A stretch of DNA of 64,000 nt, taken from positions 87,893 through 151,892 of the forward strand of contig NZ_JARVKV010000010.1 in the NCBI RefSeq assembly GCF_029813835.1, in the 5' to 3' direction. The notes under the pieces are model-generated. The model saw only the letters and a list, made by a program, of their open reading frames with translations. It ran no database searches and had not been told where the DNA came from. The translations under genes and the position numbers were made by a program. The stretch comes from Streptomyces sp. DH37. GTDB taxonomy: Bacteria > Actinomycetota > Actinomycetes > Streptomycetales > Streptomycetaceae. Positions 18,272 to 26,660 of this stretch are shown in pieces. The first letter of the stretch is position 1. The number at the start of each line of letters is the position of its first letter.

Positions 18272-18535
18272 GGCCGGCCCGGAGGCACCCGCGGGCCGCG
18301 GCGCCGGGACGGGACCCTCAACCCGTCCGGCACCGCAGCCCGGAGCGATCGGAGACCCGGCGCAGTCAGGGCAGAGAGCGCCCGGTCTCGTTCCACCCTC
18401 CTGTGCGGGGAGGGCGGAAGCCTTCGCCATTGTGGACCGGGCCACAGGCACGTGTCCACGCCTTGAACGCATCAGCGGTTCGCGGAAGCGGCTGCCGTCA
18501 ATTCTTGCGCACAAGAGCGCGTATGCACAGACGTA

Positions 18536-18561
18536 CGACCGGATCGGTCGCCGGTTAGGCT
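18536..18561 (+). promoter_or_regulatory. Promoter and operator of the PdtaS-like kinase gene
   Basis: TAGGCT at 18556-18561 is a good Streptomyces -10, six bases before GTG 18568. The inverted repeat CGACCG-GAT-CGGTCG (18536-18550) covers the -35 position. The same core GACCGGATCGGTC recurs at 62404-62416. Confidence 0.6.
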
Positions 18562-18567
18562 CACACC

Positions 18568-20061
18568 GTGCCCTCCATGAACGACCTCGTACGCCAGCAC
18601 ACCGCCCTCAGCGACTCCGACCTGGAGTGGCTGCACCTGCTGGTCTCCGAGTGGCAGCTGCTGTCCGACCTCTCCTTCGCCGACCTGGTGCTGTGGGTCC
18701 CCACCCGGGACGGGACGCGTTACGTCTCCGTCGCGCAGATGCGCCCCAACACCGGCCCCACCTCCTACCAGGACGACATGGTCGGCCACCTCGTCCCCCG
18801 CGGGCGCCGGCCGCTGCTGGACGCCGCCCTCGACGAGGGCCGGATCGTCCGCGAGGGCGACCCGGAGTGGCGCGAGGAGGTGCCGGTGCGGGTCGAGTCG
18901 ATCCCCGTGCGCCGCGAGGGCCGCGTCCTGGGCGTCATCGCCCGCAACACCAACCTGCTGACCGTGCGCACGCCCAGCCGGCTGGAGCTGACCTACCTGC
19001 AGAGCGCCTCGGACCTCGCGCAGATGATCGCCGCGGGATCGTTCCCCTTCCCCGACCAGCAGGTCGACATGGACGCCTCCCCGCGGGTCGGCGACGGACT
19101 GATCCGGCTCGGCGCCGACGGCGTCGTCCAGTACGCCAGCCCCAACGCGCTCTCCGCCTACCACCGGCTCGGCCTCGCCGCCGACCTGGTCGGGCTGCAC
19201 CTGGGCCAGGCCACCGCCGAACTGGCGCCCTCCCGGGGCCCGGTGGACGAGTCGCTGGTCAAGCTCGCCAGCGGCTGGGCCCCGCGCGAGACCGAGATCG
19301 AGGGCAACGGCTGCGTCGTCCAGCTGCGGGCCATCCCGCTCAAGCCGAAGGGCGTCCGGATCGGTTCGCTCATCCTGCTGCGCGACGTCACCGAACTGCG
19401 CCGCCGGGAGAGGGAGTTGATCACCAAGGACGCCACCATCCGGGAGATCCACCACCGGGTGAAGAACAACCTCCAGACCGTCGCCGCCCTGCTGCGGCTC
19501 CAGGCCCGGCGGATCGGCGCGGGCACCGGCGGCACCGCGCGGGAGGCGCTGGAGGAGGCCGTCCGCAGGGTCGGCTCGATCGCGATCGTCCACGAGACGC
19601 TGTCCCAGACGCTGGACGAGCGCGTCGAGTTCGACGAGATAGCCGACCGGGTGCTGGCGATGGTCGCCGAGATCTCCCCGGGCATGGTCACGGGACGCCG
19701 CACGGGCCGCTTCGGCGTACTGGCGGCGGAGGTCGCCACCCCGCTGTCCATGGTGCTCACGGAGGTGCTGCAGAACGCCCTGGAGCACGGCTTCCGGCCG
19801 GGGGAGCGGGGCACCGTGGAGGTCGCCGCCGTCCGCGGCGCGGGAGCCGGCCGCGAGGGGGGACGGCTGCTGGTCACCGTGCAGGACGACGGGCGCGGCC
19901 TGCCGGAGGGCTTCGACGTGCGCACCGCGGGCAACCTGGGGCTGCAGATCGTGCGGACGCTGGTCGAGGGGGAGTTGGAGGGGGGCTTCGACATGCTCCC
20001 GGCCCCCGGGGGCGGCACCCGGGTGGTCCTGGACATCCCCGTGGAACCGGAGAGGCGCTAG
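18568..20061 (+). CDS. Sensor histidine kinase of the PdtaS (HisKA_2) type
   Basis: 497 aa, soluble. The N-terminal part (about 1-150) is the GAF-like sensor of mycobacterial PdtaS, followed by a PAS-like segment (about 175-280) and the HisKA_2 box EIHHRVKNNLQTVAALLRLQ. The ATPase has the N-box LQNALEHGF, DDGRGLPEGF and GNLGLQIV. In mycobacteria PdtaS signals to an ANTAR RNA-binding regulator encoded elsewhere; no regulator gene is adjacent here. GTG 18568 may be leaderless; ATG 18577 is an alternative. wblE lies just downstream on the other strand. Confidence 0.9.
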   Translation: MPSMNDLVRQHTALSDSDLEWLHLLVSEWQLLSDLSFADLVLWVPTRDGTRYVSVAQMRPNTGPTSYQDDMVGHLVPRGRRPLLDAALDEGRIVREGDPEWREEVPVRVESIPVRREGRVLGVIARNTNLLTVRTPSRLELTYLQSASDLAQMIAAGSFPFPDQQVDMDASPRVGDGLIRLGADGVVQYASPNALSAYHRLGLAADLVGLHLGQATAELAPSRGPVDESLVKLASGWAPRETEIEGNGCVVQLRAIPLKPKGVRIGSLILLRDVTELRRRERELITKDATIREIHHRVKNNLQTVAALLRLQARRIGAGTGGTAREALEEAVRRVGSIAIVHETLSQTLDERVEFDEIADRVLAMVAEISPGMVTGRRTGRFGVLAAEVATPLSMVLTEVLQNALEHGFRPGERGTVEVAAVRGAGAGREGGRLLVTVQDDGRGLPEGFDVRTAGNLGLQIVRTLVEGELEGGFDMLPAPGGGTRVVLDIPVEPERR

Positions 20062-20089
20062 CCCCCGCGCGGGCGCCCCGCACAGCACC

Positions 20090-20124
20090 GAGCCCCGGAC
20101 CGTGATGTGTACGGTCCGGGGCTC
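20090..20124. terminator. Bidirectional terminator between the kinase gene and wblE
   Basis: A perfect 14-bp stem (GAGCCCCGGACCGT / ACGGTCCGGGGCTC) with a 7-base loop lies between convergent stops. Confidence 0.8.
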
Positions 20125-20197
20125 GACGTCGTCGTTGCGGTGCGCACTGTGGGCACTGCGCGCTGCGGCTCGGGGGCAGCAGGTGGCGGGGTGGGCG

Positions 20198-20455
20198 TCA
20201 GGCAGTGGCCTTGCGCGCCCGGTTGCGGGCGGCGCGGCGCTTCATAGCGCGGCGCTCGTCCTCGCTGAGGCCACCCCAGACACCGGAGTCCTGGCCGGAC
20301 TCCAGGGCCCACTGCAGGCACTGCTCCATCACGGGGCAGCGGCGGCAGACGGCCTTGGCTTCCTCGATCTGCAGCAGCGCAGGACCGGTGTTGCCGATGG
20401 GGAAGAAGAGCTCGGGGTCTTCCTCGCGGCAAACGGCGTTGTGACGCCAGTCCAT
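20198..20455 (-). CDS. wblE: WhiB-like iron-sulfur regulator WblE
   Basis: 85 aa, the size of WblE/WhiB1. Four cysteines (C9, C37, C40, C46) bind a 4Fe-4S cluster; GVWGG (58-62) and the basic tail follow. WhiB1-type proteins bind the main sigma factor and respond to nitric oxide or oxygen. GGAG lies upstream of the ATG. The leader is long (over 300 bases) and carries inverted repeats. Confidence 0.93.
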   Translation of the reverse strand: MDWRHNAVCREEDPELFFPIGNTGPALLQIEEAKAVCRRCPVMEQCLQWALESGQDSGVWGGLSEDERRAMKRRAARNRARKATA

Positions 20456-20771
20456 GGCTGCTCCATCTCCTACGCGTTGCGGTAGTTGCTTGTGAATGTG
20501 AACGCTTTCACGAATCCCTCCGCAAGGGAAGGGGCAGCGCCCGGCTTCGCCGGGAGTGTCCCGAGGGATGAGGAGGTGGATTCGGGGCTCTCAAGGGGGT
20601 CGGCGTCGACCGTCCCGATCGCCATGAAGAGACTCGCAAACCTCGGCGGCGGATACAACCCCTTCCGGAAAGTTTTTTTTGATTCCTTGGTGTCAACTAG
20701 GTCACAGCCGTACTTCCAGGGGGTGGAAGCTGGCCTAAACGTTCGAGTGAAAGGACTTTCACCACATCCAC
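20456..20771. promoter_or_regulatory. wblE upstream region with two inverted repeats
   Basis: 316 bases without a gene. Near wblE lies GTGAACGCTTTCAC (20498-20511); at the far end lies GTGAAAGGACTTTCAC (20747-20762), both with GTGAA/TTCAC arms. TTGACA occurs on the minus strand at 20696-20691. An 8-T run follows at 20673-20680. The sites could bind one regulator. Confidence 0.5.
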
Positions 20772-21740
20772 TTACACAATCACACGCAGTGCACGGCGTA
20801 CGCCTGTGAACGTCACGCTCGTACGCAGTCCCAGGTGGTCACCGTCCATCTGAAACGGCAGCGGCACCTGCGAATCCAAGGTGAAGTCGGTGAGGTCGTG
20901 AAGGGAGACCGCGTGCTTGCCGTGCGGGCCCCGCTCGGGCGAGGAGGCCAGCAGCTGGGCCCCGTAGCGGGTCACCGCGGACGGGGTGAGCCGGGTCAGG
21001 CCGAGCACGTCGAGGGCGGTGTCGAAGGACGCCCGGGGGGCCGCGTACAGCGGGCGGTTGCCCAGGTAGCTCCAGGGCGCGGTGTTGCAGACTATGGACA
21101 GCGCCAGGTCCTCGACCGGCTCCTCGTCCGGCCGCCGGAGGGTGATCGTCCCGTGGCGGCGGTACGGGTCCCCCAGGAACTGCCGCACCACCTGACGCAC
21201 GTAGAGGGCGTGCGTCGAACGCCTGCCGCGCTCGCGCATCTGCTCGACCCGGCCCACCACGCCCGCGTCGAAGCCGAGCCCCGCGCAGAAGGTGAACCAG
21301 CGGGGCGGCACCTCCGCGTCGTCCGTCCCCGGCGTGCCGGCCGCGAGGCCCAGGCCCACCGTGCGCTCGCTGCCCGCGTTCAGCGCGCCCAGCAGGGCGC
21401 CCGTGGCCTCCACCGCGTCGTTGGGCAGGCCGAGGGCGCGGGCGAAGACGTTGGTCGAACCCCCGGGCACGACCGCGAGGCGGGGGAGGACGTCGGGGGC
21501 GGGGCCGGCGTGCAGCAGCCCGTTGACGACCTCGTTGACCGTGCCGTCCCCGCCGAGCACGATGACCAGCTCGATCTCCCCGCGCTGCACCGCCTGCCGC
21601 CCCAGATCGCGCGCGTGGCCCCGGTACTCGGTGGTGGCGACCTCCAGCTTCAGGTCGCTGGCCAGGGCGTGGATGAGGACGTCGCGGGTGCGGGCACTGG
21701 TGGTGGTGGCTGCCGGGTTGACCACGAGGAGCGCGCGCAT
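20772..21740 (-). CDS. Diacylglycerol kinase-like lipid kinase
   Basis: 322 aa. Catalytic-domain motifs: VNPAATT, the nucleotide loop LGGDGTVNEVVNGL, and VPGGSTNVFARALGLPND. The family phosphorylates diacylglycerol or related lipids. The ATG at 21740 has no ribosome site; TACGCT lies seven bases upstream, so the mRNA may be leaderless. It ends 316 bases before wblE on the same strand. Confidence 0.88.
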   Translation of the reverse strand: MRALLVVNPAATTTSARTRDVLIHALASDLKLEVATTEYRGHARDLGRQAVQRGEIELVIVLGGDGTVNEVVNGLLHAGPAPDVLPRLAVVPGGSTNVFARALGLPNDAVEATGALLGALNAGSERTVGLGLAAGTPGTDDAEVPPRWFTFCAGLGFDAGVVGRVEQMRERGRRSTHALYVRQVVRQFLGDPYRRHGTITLRRPDEEPVEDLALSIVCNTAPWSYLGNRPLYAAPRASFDTALDVLGLTRLTPSAVTRYGAQLLASSPERGPHGKHAVSLHDLTDFTLDSQVPLPFQMDGDHLGLRTSVTFTGVRRALRVIV

Positions 21741-21864
21741 GGTGTGCAGCGTACCCACCCCCGCGCGCTCGAGACGGACGGGCTCGGAGCGGCCGGCGGG
21801 TGGGCTGCGGCCGGGCCGCGGCCGGTCGGAGGGTCGGGGGAGTCCGCCCCGCTACCCTGGCTGG

Positions 21865-22314
21865 GTGACCACGGACGCATCCTCCGCCGAAGCCCCCCGC
21901 ACCCCCGGATCCCCCCGGCCGGCGCGGATCACCGCCGCGGCCGTCCTGGTGGCGGTGCAGGGCGCTGTGGTCGCGGGCCTGGGGGCGGGCATGCTGGTGA
22001 TGTTGCTGACCGGCAGCCGGGCCGACGACACGACGCAGGCCCTCGCCGGGGCCGCGACCGTGCTGGCACTGGCGGTGCTGCCGCTGGCCGCCGCGCGGGG
22101 GTTGTGGCTGCGGCGCCGGTGGAGCCGCGGACCGGCGGTGATCGTCCAGCTGATGGCGCTCCCGGTGGGCTGGCAGATGGCGCAGAACGGCGGCGTGTGG
22201 CTCGCCGCCGGAGCGGTCATCGCGCTCACCGCGCTGGCCGTGCTCGTCTGCCTGGTGAACCCGACGGCCACCGAGGCCCTGGGCATCGGCCCGCGCGAGC
22301 CCCGGGACGCCTGA
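21865..22314 (+). CDS. Small integral membrane protein, unknown function
   Basis: 149 aa with four predicted membrane helices (about residues 22-50, 58-78, 90-106, 111-131). No named domain recognised beyond a general actinobacterial membrane-protein look. GTG 21865 lies six bases after TACCCT, so it may be leaderless. Divergent from the lipid kinase and convergent with sigH, 16 bases from its stop. Confidence 0.75.
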   Translation: MTTDASSAEAPRTPGSPRPARITAAAVLVAVQGAVVAGLGAGMLVMLLTGSRADDTTQALAGAATVLALAVLPLAAARGLWLRRRWSRGPAVIVQLMALPVGWQMAQNGGVWLAAGAVIALTALAVLVCLVNPTATEALGIGPREPRDA

Positions 22315-22330
22315 CCGGCGGGCCGGCGGG

Positions 22331-23299
22331 CTACTCCTCCACCAGCAGCCGGTCGCGCAGCTGCGCCAGGGTGCGGGCCAGCAGGCGCGAGACGTGCATC
22401 TGCGAGATGCCGACCTCCTGGGCGATCTGGGACTGGGTCATGTTGCCGAAGAAGCGCAGCAGCAGGATCTTCTTCTCGCGCGGCGGCAGCTCCTCCAGCA
22501 GCGGCTTGAGCGACTCCCGGTACTCCACGCCCTCCAGGGCGTCGTCCTCCGCGCCCAGGGTGTCCGCGACGGCCGGGGACTCGTCGTCGGTGTCCGGGAC
22601 GTCGAGGGAGAGCGTGCTGTAGGCGTTCGCCGACTCCAGGCCCTCCAGGACCTCCTCCTCGGAGATCGACAGCCGCTCGGCCAGCTCGTGGACGGTCGGG
22701 GCGCGCCCGTGCTGCTGGGACAGCTCGGCGGTGGCCGTCGTCAGGGACAGCCGCAGCTCCTGGAGCCGGCGCGGCACCCGCACCGCCCAGCCCTTGTCGC
22801 GGAAGTGCCGCTTGATCTCGCCGACGACCGTCGGGGTGGCGTAGGTGGAGAACTCCACGCCGCGCTCCGGGTCGAAGCGGTCCACCGACTTGATCAGGCC
22901 GATCGTGGCGACCTGCGTCAGGTCGTCCAGCGGCTCGCCGCGGTTGCGGAAGCGCCGCGCCAGGTGCTCCACCAGCGGCAGGTGCATCCGCACCAGGATG
23001 TTGCGCAGTTCGGCCCGCTCGGGCGAGCCGGCCGGGAGACCGCGCAGTCTGACGAACAGGTCCCGTGCGCCGCTGCGGTCCTGCGGATCCGGCTGGCGGT
23101 GCACGTAGACGGCGCCTCCGCCGTCCCCGCCGCTGCCGCCGTCCCCGTCTGTGCCGTGCTGCTGGTTCTCCATGGCCCCCGCCCGCTCTGCCCGCTGATC
23201 AGGTTCGGCTGGATGAGGCCGTGCGTGCTGCTCGGGGATGACCGGGCCCGCCGCCTTCTCGTGGCGGCCCGTCCGCGTTTCGCTCTCCAGGTCGTTCAC
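22331..23299 (-). CDS. sigH: SigB-family stress/development sigma factor SigH
   Basis: Region 2 (LRNILVRMHLPLVEHLARRF, then DLTQVATIGLIKSVDRF and GVEFSTYATPTVVGEIKRHF), region 3 and region 4 (IAQEVGISQMHVSRLLARTL) are complete. GTG 23299 gives 322 aa with AAGGGGG upstream; ATG 23173 gives 280 aa without the 42-residue extension. S. coelicolor SigH is known to be made in several forms, so both may be used. Its anti-sigma gene lies 38 bases upstream on the same strand. Confidence 0.9.
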   Translation of the reverse strand: MNDLESETRTGRHEKAAGPVIPEQHARPHPAEPDQRAERAGAMENQQHGTDGDGGSGGDGGGAVYVHRQPDPQDRSGARDLFVRLRGLPAGSPERAELRNILVRMHLPLVEHLARRFRNRGEPLDDLTQVATIGLIKSVDRFDPERGVEFSTYATPTVVGEIKRHFRDKGWAVRVPRRLQELRLSLTTATAELSQQHGRAPTVHELAERLSISEEEVLEGLESANAYSTLSLDVPDTDDESPAVADTLGAEDDALEGVEYRESLKPLLEELPPREKKILLLRFFGNMTQSQIAQEVGISQMHVSRLLARTLAQLRDRLLVEE

Positions 23300-23337
23300 A
23301 CCGACCCCCTTGTCCCGTACCGGCCCGTGTGCGCCGG

Positions 23338-23751
23338 TCACGGCGCCCCTGGGCCGGCGCCGCGCTTCTTGTGCAGGCTGATGCTGACCGTTCGATCCTC
23401 GGCCACGGCCGAGTCGACCTCGCCCGCCAGTGCGGAGAGCACCGTCCAGGCGAAGGTGTCGCGCTCGGGGGCGCGGCCGTCGGTGGTGGGCGCCGACACC
23501 GTCACCCACAGGGAGTCCCCGACGAGCTTGAACACGCAGCTCAGTACGCTGCCGGGGACCGCTTGCTGGAGCAGGATGGCGCACGCCTCGTCGACGGCGA
23601 TGCGCAGATCCTCGATCTCGTCGAGGGTGAAGTCCAAGCGGGCCGCGAGACCGGCGGTGGCGGTACGCAGCACCGAAAGGTAGGCGCCCGCGGCGGGCAG
23701 CCGGACCTCGACGAAGTCCTGCGTCCCGGGCTCGCCTGCGATCTGGGACAC
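23338..23751 (-). CDS. rshA: Anti-sigma factor of SigH (RsbW-like)
   Basis: 137 aa GHKL-type serine kinase/anti-sigma factor. The N-box is in LRIAVDEACAILLQ. GTG 23751 is fixed by TGGAGGTGAGG immediately upstream. It should hold SigH inactive until stress or development. A TCACC-N5-GGTGA repeat (23754-23768) overlaps the ribosome site and could form a small hairpin. Confidence 0.88.
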   Translation of the reverse strand: MSQIAGEPGTQDFVEVRLPAAGAYLSVLRTATAGLAARLDFTLDEIEDLRIAVDEACAILLQQAVPGSVLSCVFKLVGDSLWVTVSAPTTDGRAPERDTFAWTVLSALAGEVDSAVAEDRTVSISLHKKRGAGPGAP

Positions 23752-23918
23752 CCTCACCTCCAAGGTGACACGAGCTGGTGGCTGCCGTGAACGCAGGTCC
23801 GGCAACCCTGTTGCAGTGGGTCAACGGACCGGCGCGGCAGATCGTTCGACTGCGACGCTATCGTGATCCGAGGCATGCTGTCGCCCGGGTCCGGAAGGGC
23901 ACCCTTCCTGCGAACGTA

Positions 23919-23939
23919 ACCCATAGTAAACACATGGGT
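23919..23939. repeat. Inverted repeat in the sigH/rshA upstream region
   Basis: ACCCAT-AGTAAACAC-ATGGGT lies in the 242-base gap between the acetyltransferase stop and rshA. It may be an operator or a terminator remnant; no protein is assigned. Confidence 0.45.
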
Positions 23940-23993
23940 ACTGTCCGTGGCTAGGGGTCTGCGGTGCCGAATTCCGTACCGGTCACGCTGTGT

Positions 23994-24524
23994 TCACAGC
24001 GCTCCGGGACGCCCCGGTTGTTCCCCGTCCCCGGGATCCCCCGGCGCCCTTCCGGCGGCGAGGGCCCGCAGCGGCTCGCCGGAGAGGCGGAAGACCGTCC
24101 ACTCGTCCATCGGCTCGGCGCCCAGCGACTTGTAGAAGCCGATGGCGGGCTCGTTCCAGTTCAGTACCCACCACTGGAACCGTTCGTAACCCCGTTCGAC
24201 GCAGAGGCGCGCGAGTTCGGCCAGCAGCGCCCTGCCGTGGCCCGCGCCGCGCGCGGCGGGGCGGACGTACAGGTCCTCCAGGTACACCCCGTGCGTGCCG
24301 GTCCAGGTCGAGAAGTTGAGGAACCACAGGGCGAAGCCGACCGGCTCGCCGCTCCGGTCGTCCTCGGCGACCAGGGCGAAGACGGCCGGGTTCTCGCGGA
24401 AGAGGGCGTCGCGCAACTGCTCCTCGGTGGCCCTGGCCTCCTCCAGTGAGCGCTCGTACTCCGCCAGTTCGCGGATCATGGCGTGGATCGCCGGGACGTC
24501 GGCGGGGGCCGCTGGTCGGATCAT
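23994..24524 (-). CDS. GNAT acetyltransferase, diamine/spermine-type
   Basis: 176 aa. VYLEDLYVRPAARGAGHGRAL holds the acetyl-CoA loop and the LEDLYV strand typical of SSAT-like enzymes; WVLNWNEPAIGFYKSLGAEPM follows. The amine substrate is inferred only from family resemblance. It starts 10 bases after the upstream gene with no Shine-Dalgarno sequence; TAGCCT seven bases before the ATG overlaps that gene's stop codon. Confidence 0.85.
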   Translation of the reverse strand: MIRPAAPADVPAIHAMIRELAEYERSLEEARATEEQLRDALFRENPAVFALVAEDDRSGEPVGFALWFLNFSTWTGTHGVYLEDLYVRPAARGAGHGRALLAELARLCVERGYERFQWWVLNWNEPAIGFYKSLGAEPMDEWTVFRLSGEPLRALAAGRAPGDPGDGEQPGRPGAL

Positions 24525-24534
24525 GCCGTGAAGG

Positions 24535-25524
24535 CTAGCCGGTGACCACGGCGGCCACCGTCGCTCCGGCGGGGAAGGCGCCCTCCCCGGCCAGGGCCGT
24601 CAGGCCGTACAGGACCTTGGCGACGTACACGCGGTCCAGGCCGGGCAGCCCGTGCCGGGCGGCGAAGTCCGCGGCGAAGGACTCCAGCGCGTCGGTGGTG
24701 CGGGCGAAGCCGCCGCAGTGGAAGCGGTCCTCCACCGTCCAGTCGCCGCGGCGCCCGCCGAAGGCGGCGTACTGGAGACGCTCCACGTCCCCGGCGAGGA
24801 AGCCGCCCCGCAGGACGGAGAAGCCGATCGCGCGCTGCCCGTCCGCCAGGCCGGCGGCCAGTCCGGCGAGGGTGCCGCCGGTGCCGCACGCGACGGCCAC
24901 CACGTCGGCGGCCCCGCGCAGTTCCCGTCCCAGCTCCGCGGCGCCCCGCACGGCCTCGGCGTCGCTGCCGCCCTCCGGTACGAGGCGGAAGGGCCCGAAG
25001 CGGTCGCGCAGCGTGTCCGTCCACTCCGGATCGTTCCTGCGGCGGTACGCCGCCCGCGTCACGAAGTGCAACCGCATGCCGTCCGCGGCGCAGCGCGCCA
25101 GGGAGGCGTTCAGGGGCCGGCCGGCGAGTTCCTCGCCCCGTACGACCCCGATCGTGGACAGTCCCAGCAGGCGCCCGGCGGCGGCCGTGGCGCGCAGGTG
25201 GTTGGAGTACGCCCCGCCGAAGGTCAGCAACGTGCGGTCGCCGGCCAGCGCGGCGGCGCGCAGGTTGGGCACGAGCTTGCGCCACTTGTTGCCGACGAGG
25301 TCCGGGTGGATCAGGTCGTCGCGCTTGAGCAGCAGGCGCACGCCGCGGCGCGCGAAGCGCTCGTCGGCGACCTCCGTCAGGGGGGAGGGGAGGCGGGGGG
25401 CGAGTGCGTCCAGGGCCGCCAGGGGGTCTGAGGAGCCGGAGGAGCCGGAGGAGCCGGAGGAGCCGGGGGAGCCGGAGGGGCCGGGGGAGCCGGGGAAGCC
25501 GGAGAGAGGGGTCGCGCTGCTCAC
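24535..25524 (-). CDS. PLP enzyme, ACC deaminase/D-cysteine desulfhydrase family
   Basis: 329 aa from GTG 25524. The PLP lysine is in LVGNKWRKL, followed by GGAYSNHLRATAAAG and the phosphate loop ACGTGGTLAG. Members either open ACC to 2-oxobutanoate or split D-cysteine; the sequence alone does not decide. Residues about 10-33 are a Gly-Ser-Pro repeat (25431-25502), absent from the family core, so the true start could also lie after it. Confidence 0.85.
   Translation of the reverse strand: MSSATPLSGFPGSPGPSGSPGSSGSSGSSGSSDPLAALDALAPRLPSPLTEVADERFARRGVRLLLKRDDLIHPDLVGNKWRKLVPNLRAAALAGDRTLLTFGGAYSNHLRATAAAGRLLGLSTIGVVRGEELAGRPLNASLARCAADGMRLHFVTRAAYRRRNDPEWTDTLRDRFGPFRLVPEGGSDAEAVRGAAELGRELRGAADVVAVACGTGGTLAGLAAGLADGQRAIGFSVLRGGFLAGDVERLQYAAFGGRRGDWTVEDRFHCGGFARTTDALESFAADFAARHGLPGLDRVYVAKVLYGLTALAGEGAFPAGATVAAVVTG
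25431..25502. repeat. Imperfect 9-bp tandem repeat (GGAGCCGGA)
   Basis: About eight copies inside the N-terminal coding part of the PLP enzyme, encoding a Gly-Ser/Pro linker. Prone to length change by slippage; copies are in multiples of three bases, so frame is kept. Confidence 0.85.
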
Positions 25525-26249
25525 TCCGCCATTGTCGCGTCGGTGTGGCACCCCGTGTCACCCCCGGGAGCGCGGTGGGTGCCGTGCGGGCGCCTCCGGG
25601 GCCGTCGGCCGCCCCGCCCCTCCGGCGGTCCCGGGATTGCGGTTGTGACGGCGGCTGTCCGTGCGCCGGCGGCGCGGCCCTCACCGGAGCGGCGCGGCGG
25701 TCGTCCCGTGCCCCGCCGAAGCGGCGCGCTCCGCCGCCGACGCGCAGGACCGCGGCTCCGCTTCGCCCGCCGCGGCCCCGTGTGAGATCCGTCATACGAC
25801 GCATCGGACTTTTCCTCCCCCACTTCCCGCACGCCGCCGAACCGGGCGCACGGAGGGGGAGGAAGCCGAGGTCAGCGCCGTGGCGCACCGGTGTGCCGAG
25901 CCGCGGCGCAGGGCCGCTGCCGCGCGGCGCCGCCGGAGGGCGCCCGTACGCCTTCGCGAACACCGGCATCCCTTCCGTATGAAAGCGCTTTTCCCGGGCA
26001 CATGGGTGTACGCCCCGGTCGATGGAAGCCCGCTGTCGCGCCTCCCCGAGATCAGGGCTGATACGAGGTGGCTGCGTTGCTCTGAGCCGACTGTTGTCAA
26101 GTTTTCTTGACCTGAGCTATACAGATGGGCGGAGGGCATTGCACTCAGTGCCGCACCGCCGGCTGCTCCGCGCTCCTGGCGGGGCGGTGGGCGACGGCCC
26201 GTGCCGACCACCTCACCGGTACCAGTCAGTACGGAAGGGGAGATGGACC
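25525..26249. other. 725-base region without a recognised gene
   Basis: I see no protein with a believable start or composition. It holds AAAGCGCTTT (25982-25991), a perfect 10-bp palindrome like LacI-family operators, and a promoter with an overlapping palindrome near 26095. Confidence 0.5.
26095..26123 (+). promoter_or_regulatory. Promoter with overlapping operator for the DUF2267 gene
   Basis: TTGTCA (26095-26100) and TATACA (26118-26123) are separated by the ideal 17 bases. The perfect palindrome GTCAAG-TTTT-CTTGAC (26096-26111) overlaps the -35 and spacer, a position suited to a repressor. The gene starts about 120 bases downstream. Confidence 0.65.
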
Positions 26250-26660
26250 ATGCGGTGGAGCGAGTTCGTGGCGAGGGTTCGTGAGCGGGGGCAGTACCCG
26301 ACGGCCAAGGAGGCCGAGAGCGTCTCCCGGATCGTGCTCTCGGCCCTCGGCGGTCACCTCACCGGCGCGGAGCGAACGGAACTGGCCGTCCGCCTCCCCC
26401 AGGAGGGCATGCGCGTACTGACCGACCAGCTCAAGGTCACCAAGCCGCTCAGCGGCGCGCAGTTCGTCGACAGCGTCGCGGCGCGCATCGAGGGCGCCAC
26501 CCCGGCGACCGCGCGGTGGGACGTCAGCTCCGTGCTGAGCGTCGTCGCCGAACTCGCCGACGACGACCTGCTCGACCGGATCATCGACCGGCTTCCGCCC
26601 GGCTACGCCCTGCTGTTCGGGCGTGCGCAGCTCGCCCGCCGGGCCTCCCAGCTCGTCTGA
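26250..26660 (+). CDS. DUF2267 family protein
   Basis: 136 aa, all-helical. It matches the DUF2267 pattern: repeats of HLTGAERTELAVRLP and a second copy around LADDDLLDRIIDRLPPGYALLF. Function unknown; relatives are often induced by stress. ATG 26250 follows GGAAGGGGAG. It has its own promoter with a palindrome upstream. Confidence 0.85.
   Translation: MRWSEFVARVRERGQYPTAKEAESVSRIVLSALGGHLTGAERTELAVRLPQEGMRVLTDQLKVTKPLSGAQFVDSVAARIEGATPATARWDVSSVLSVVAELADDDLLDRIIDRLPPGYALLFGRAQLARRASQLV

Noticed and set aside
25431..25502. Tandem repeat considered as a CRISPR-like or mobile signature
   Set aside because: Nine-base units without spacers, in frame inside a coding sequence.
25792..26211. Minus-strand reading frame of 139 codons
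   Set aside because: Arg-rich composition typical of shadow frames, no ribosome site, and it crosses the promoter at 26095.
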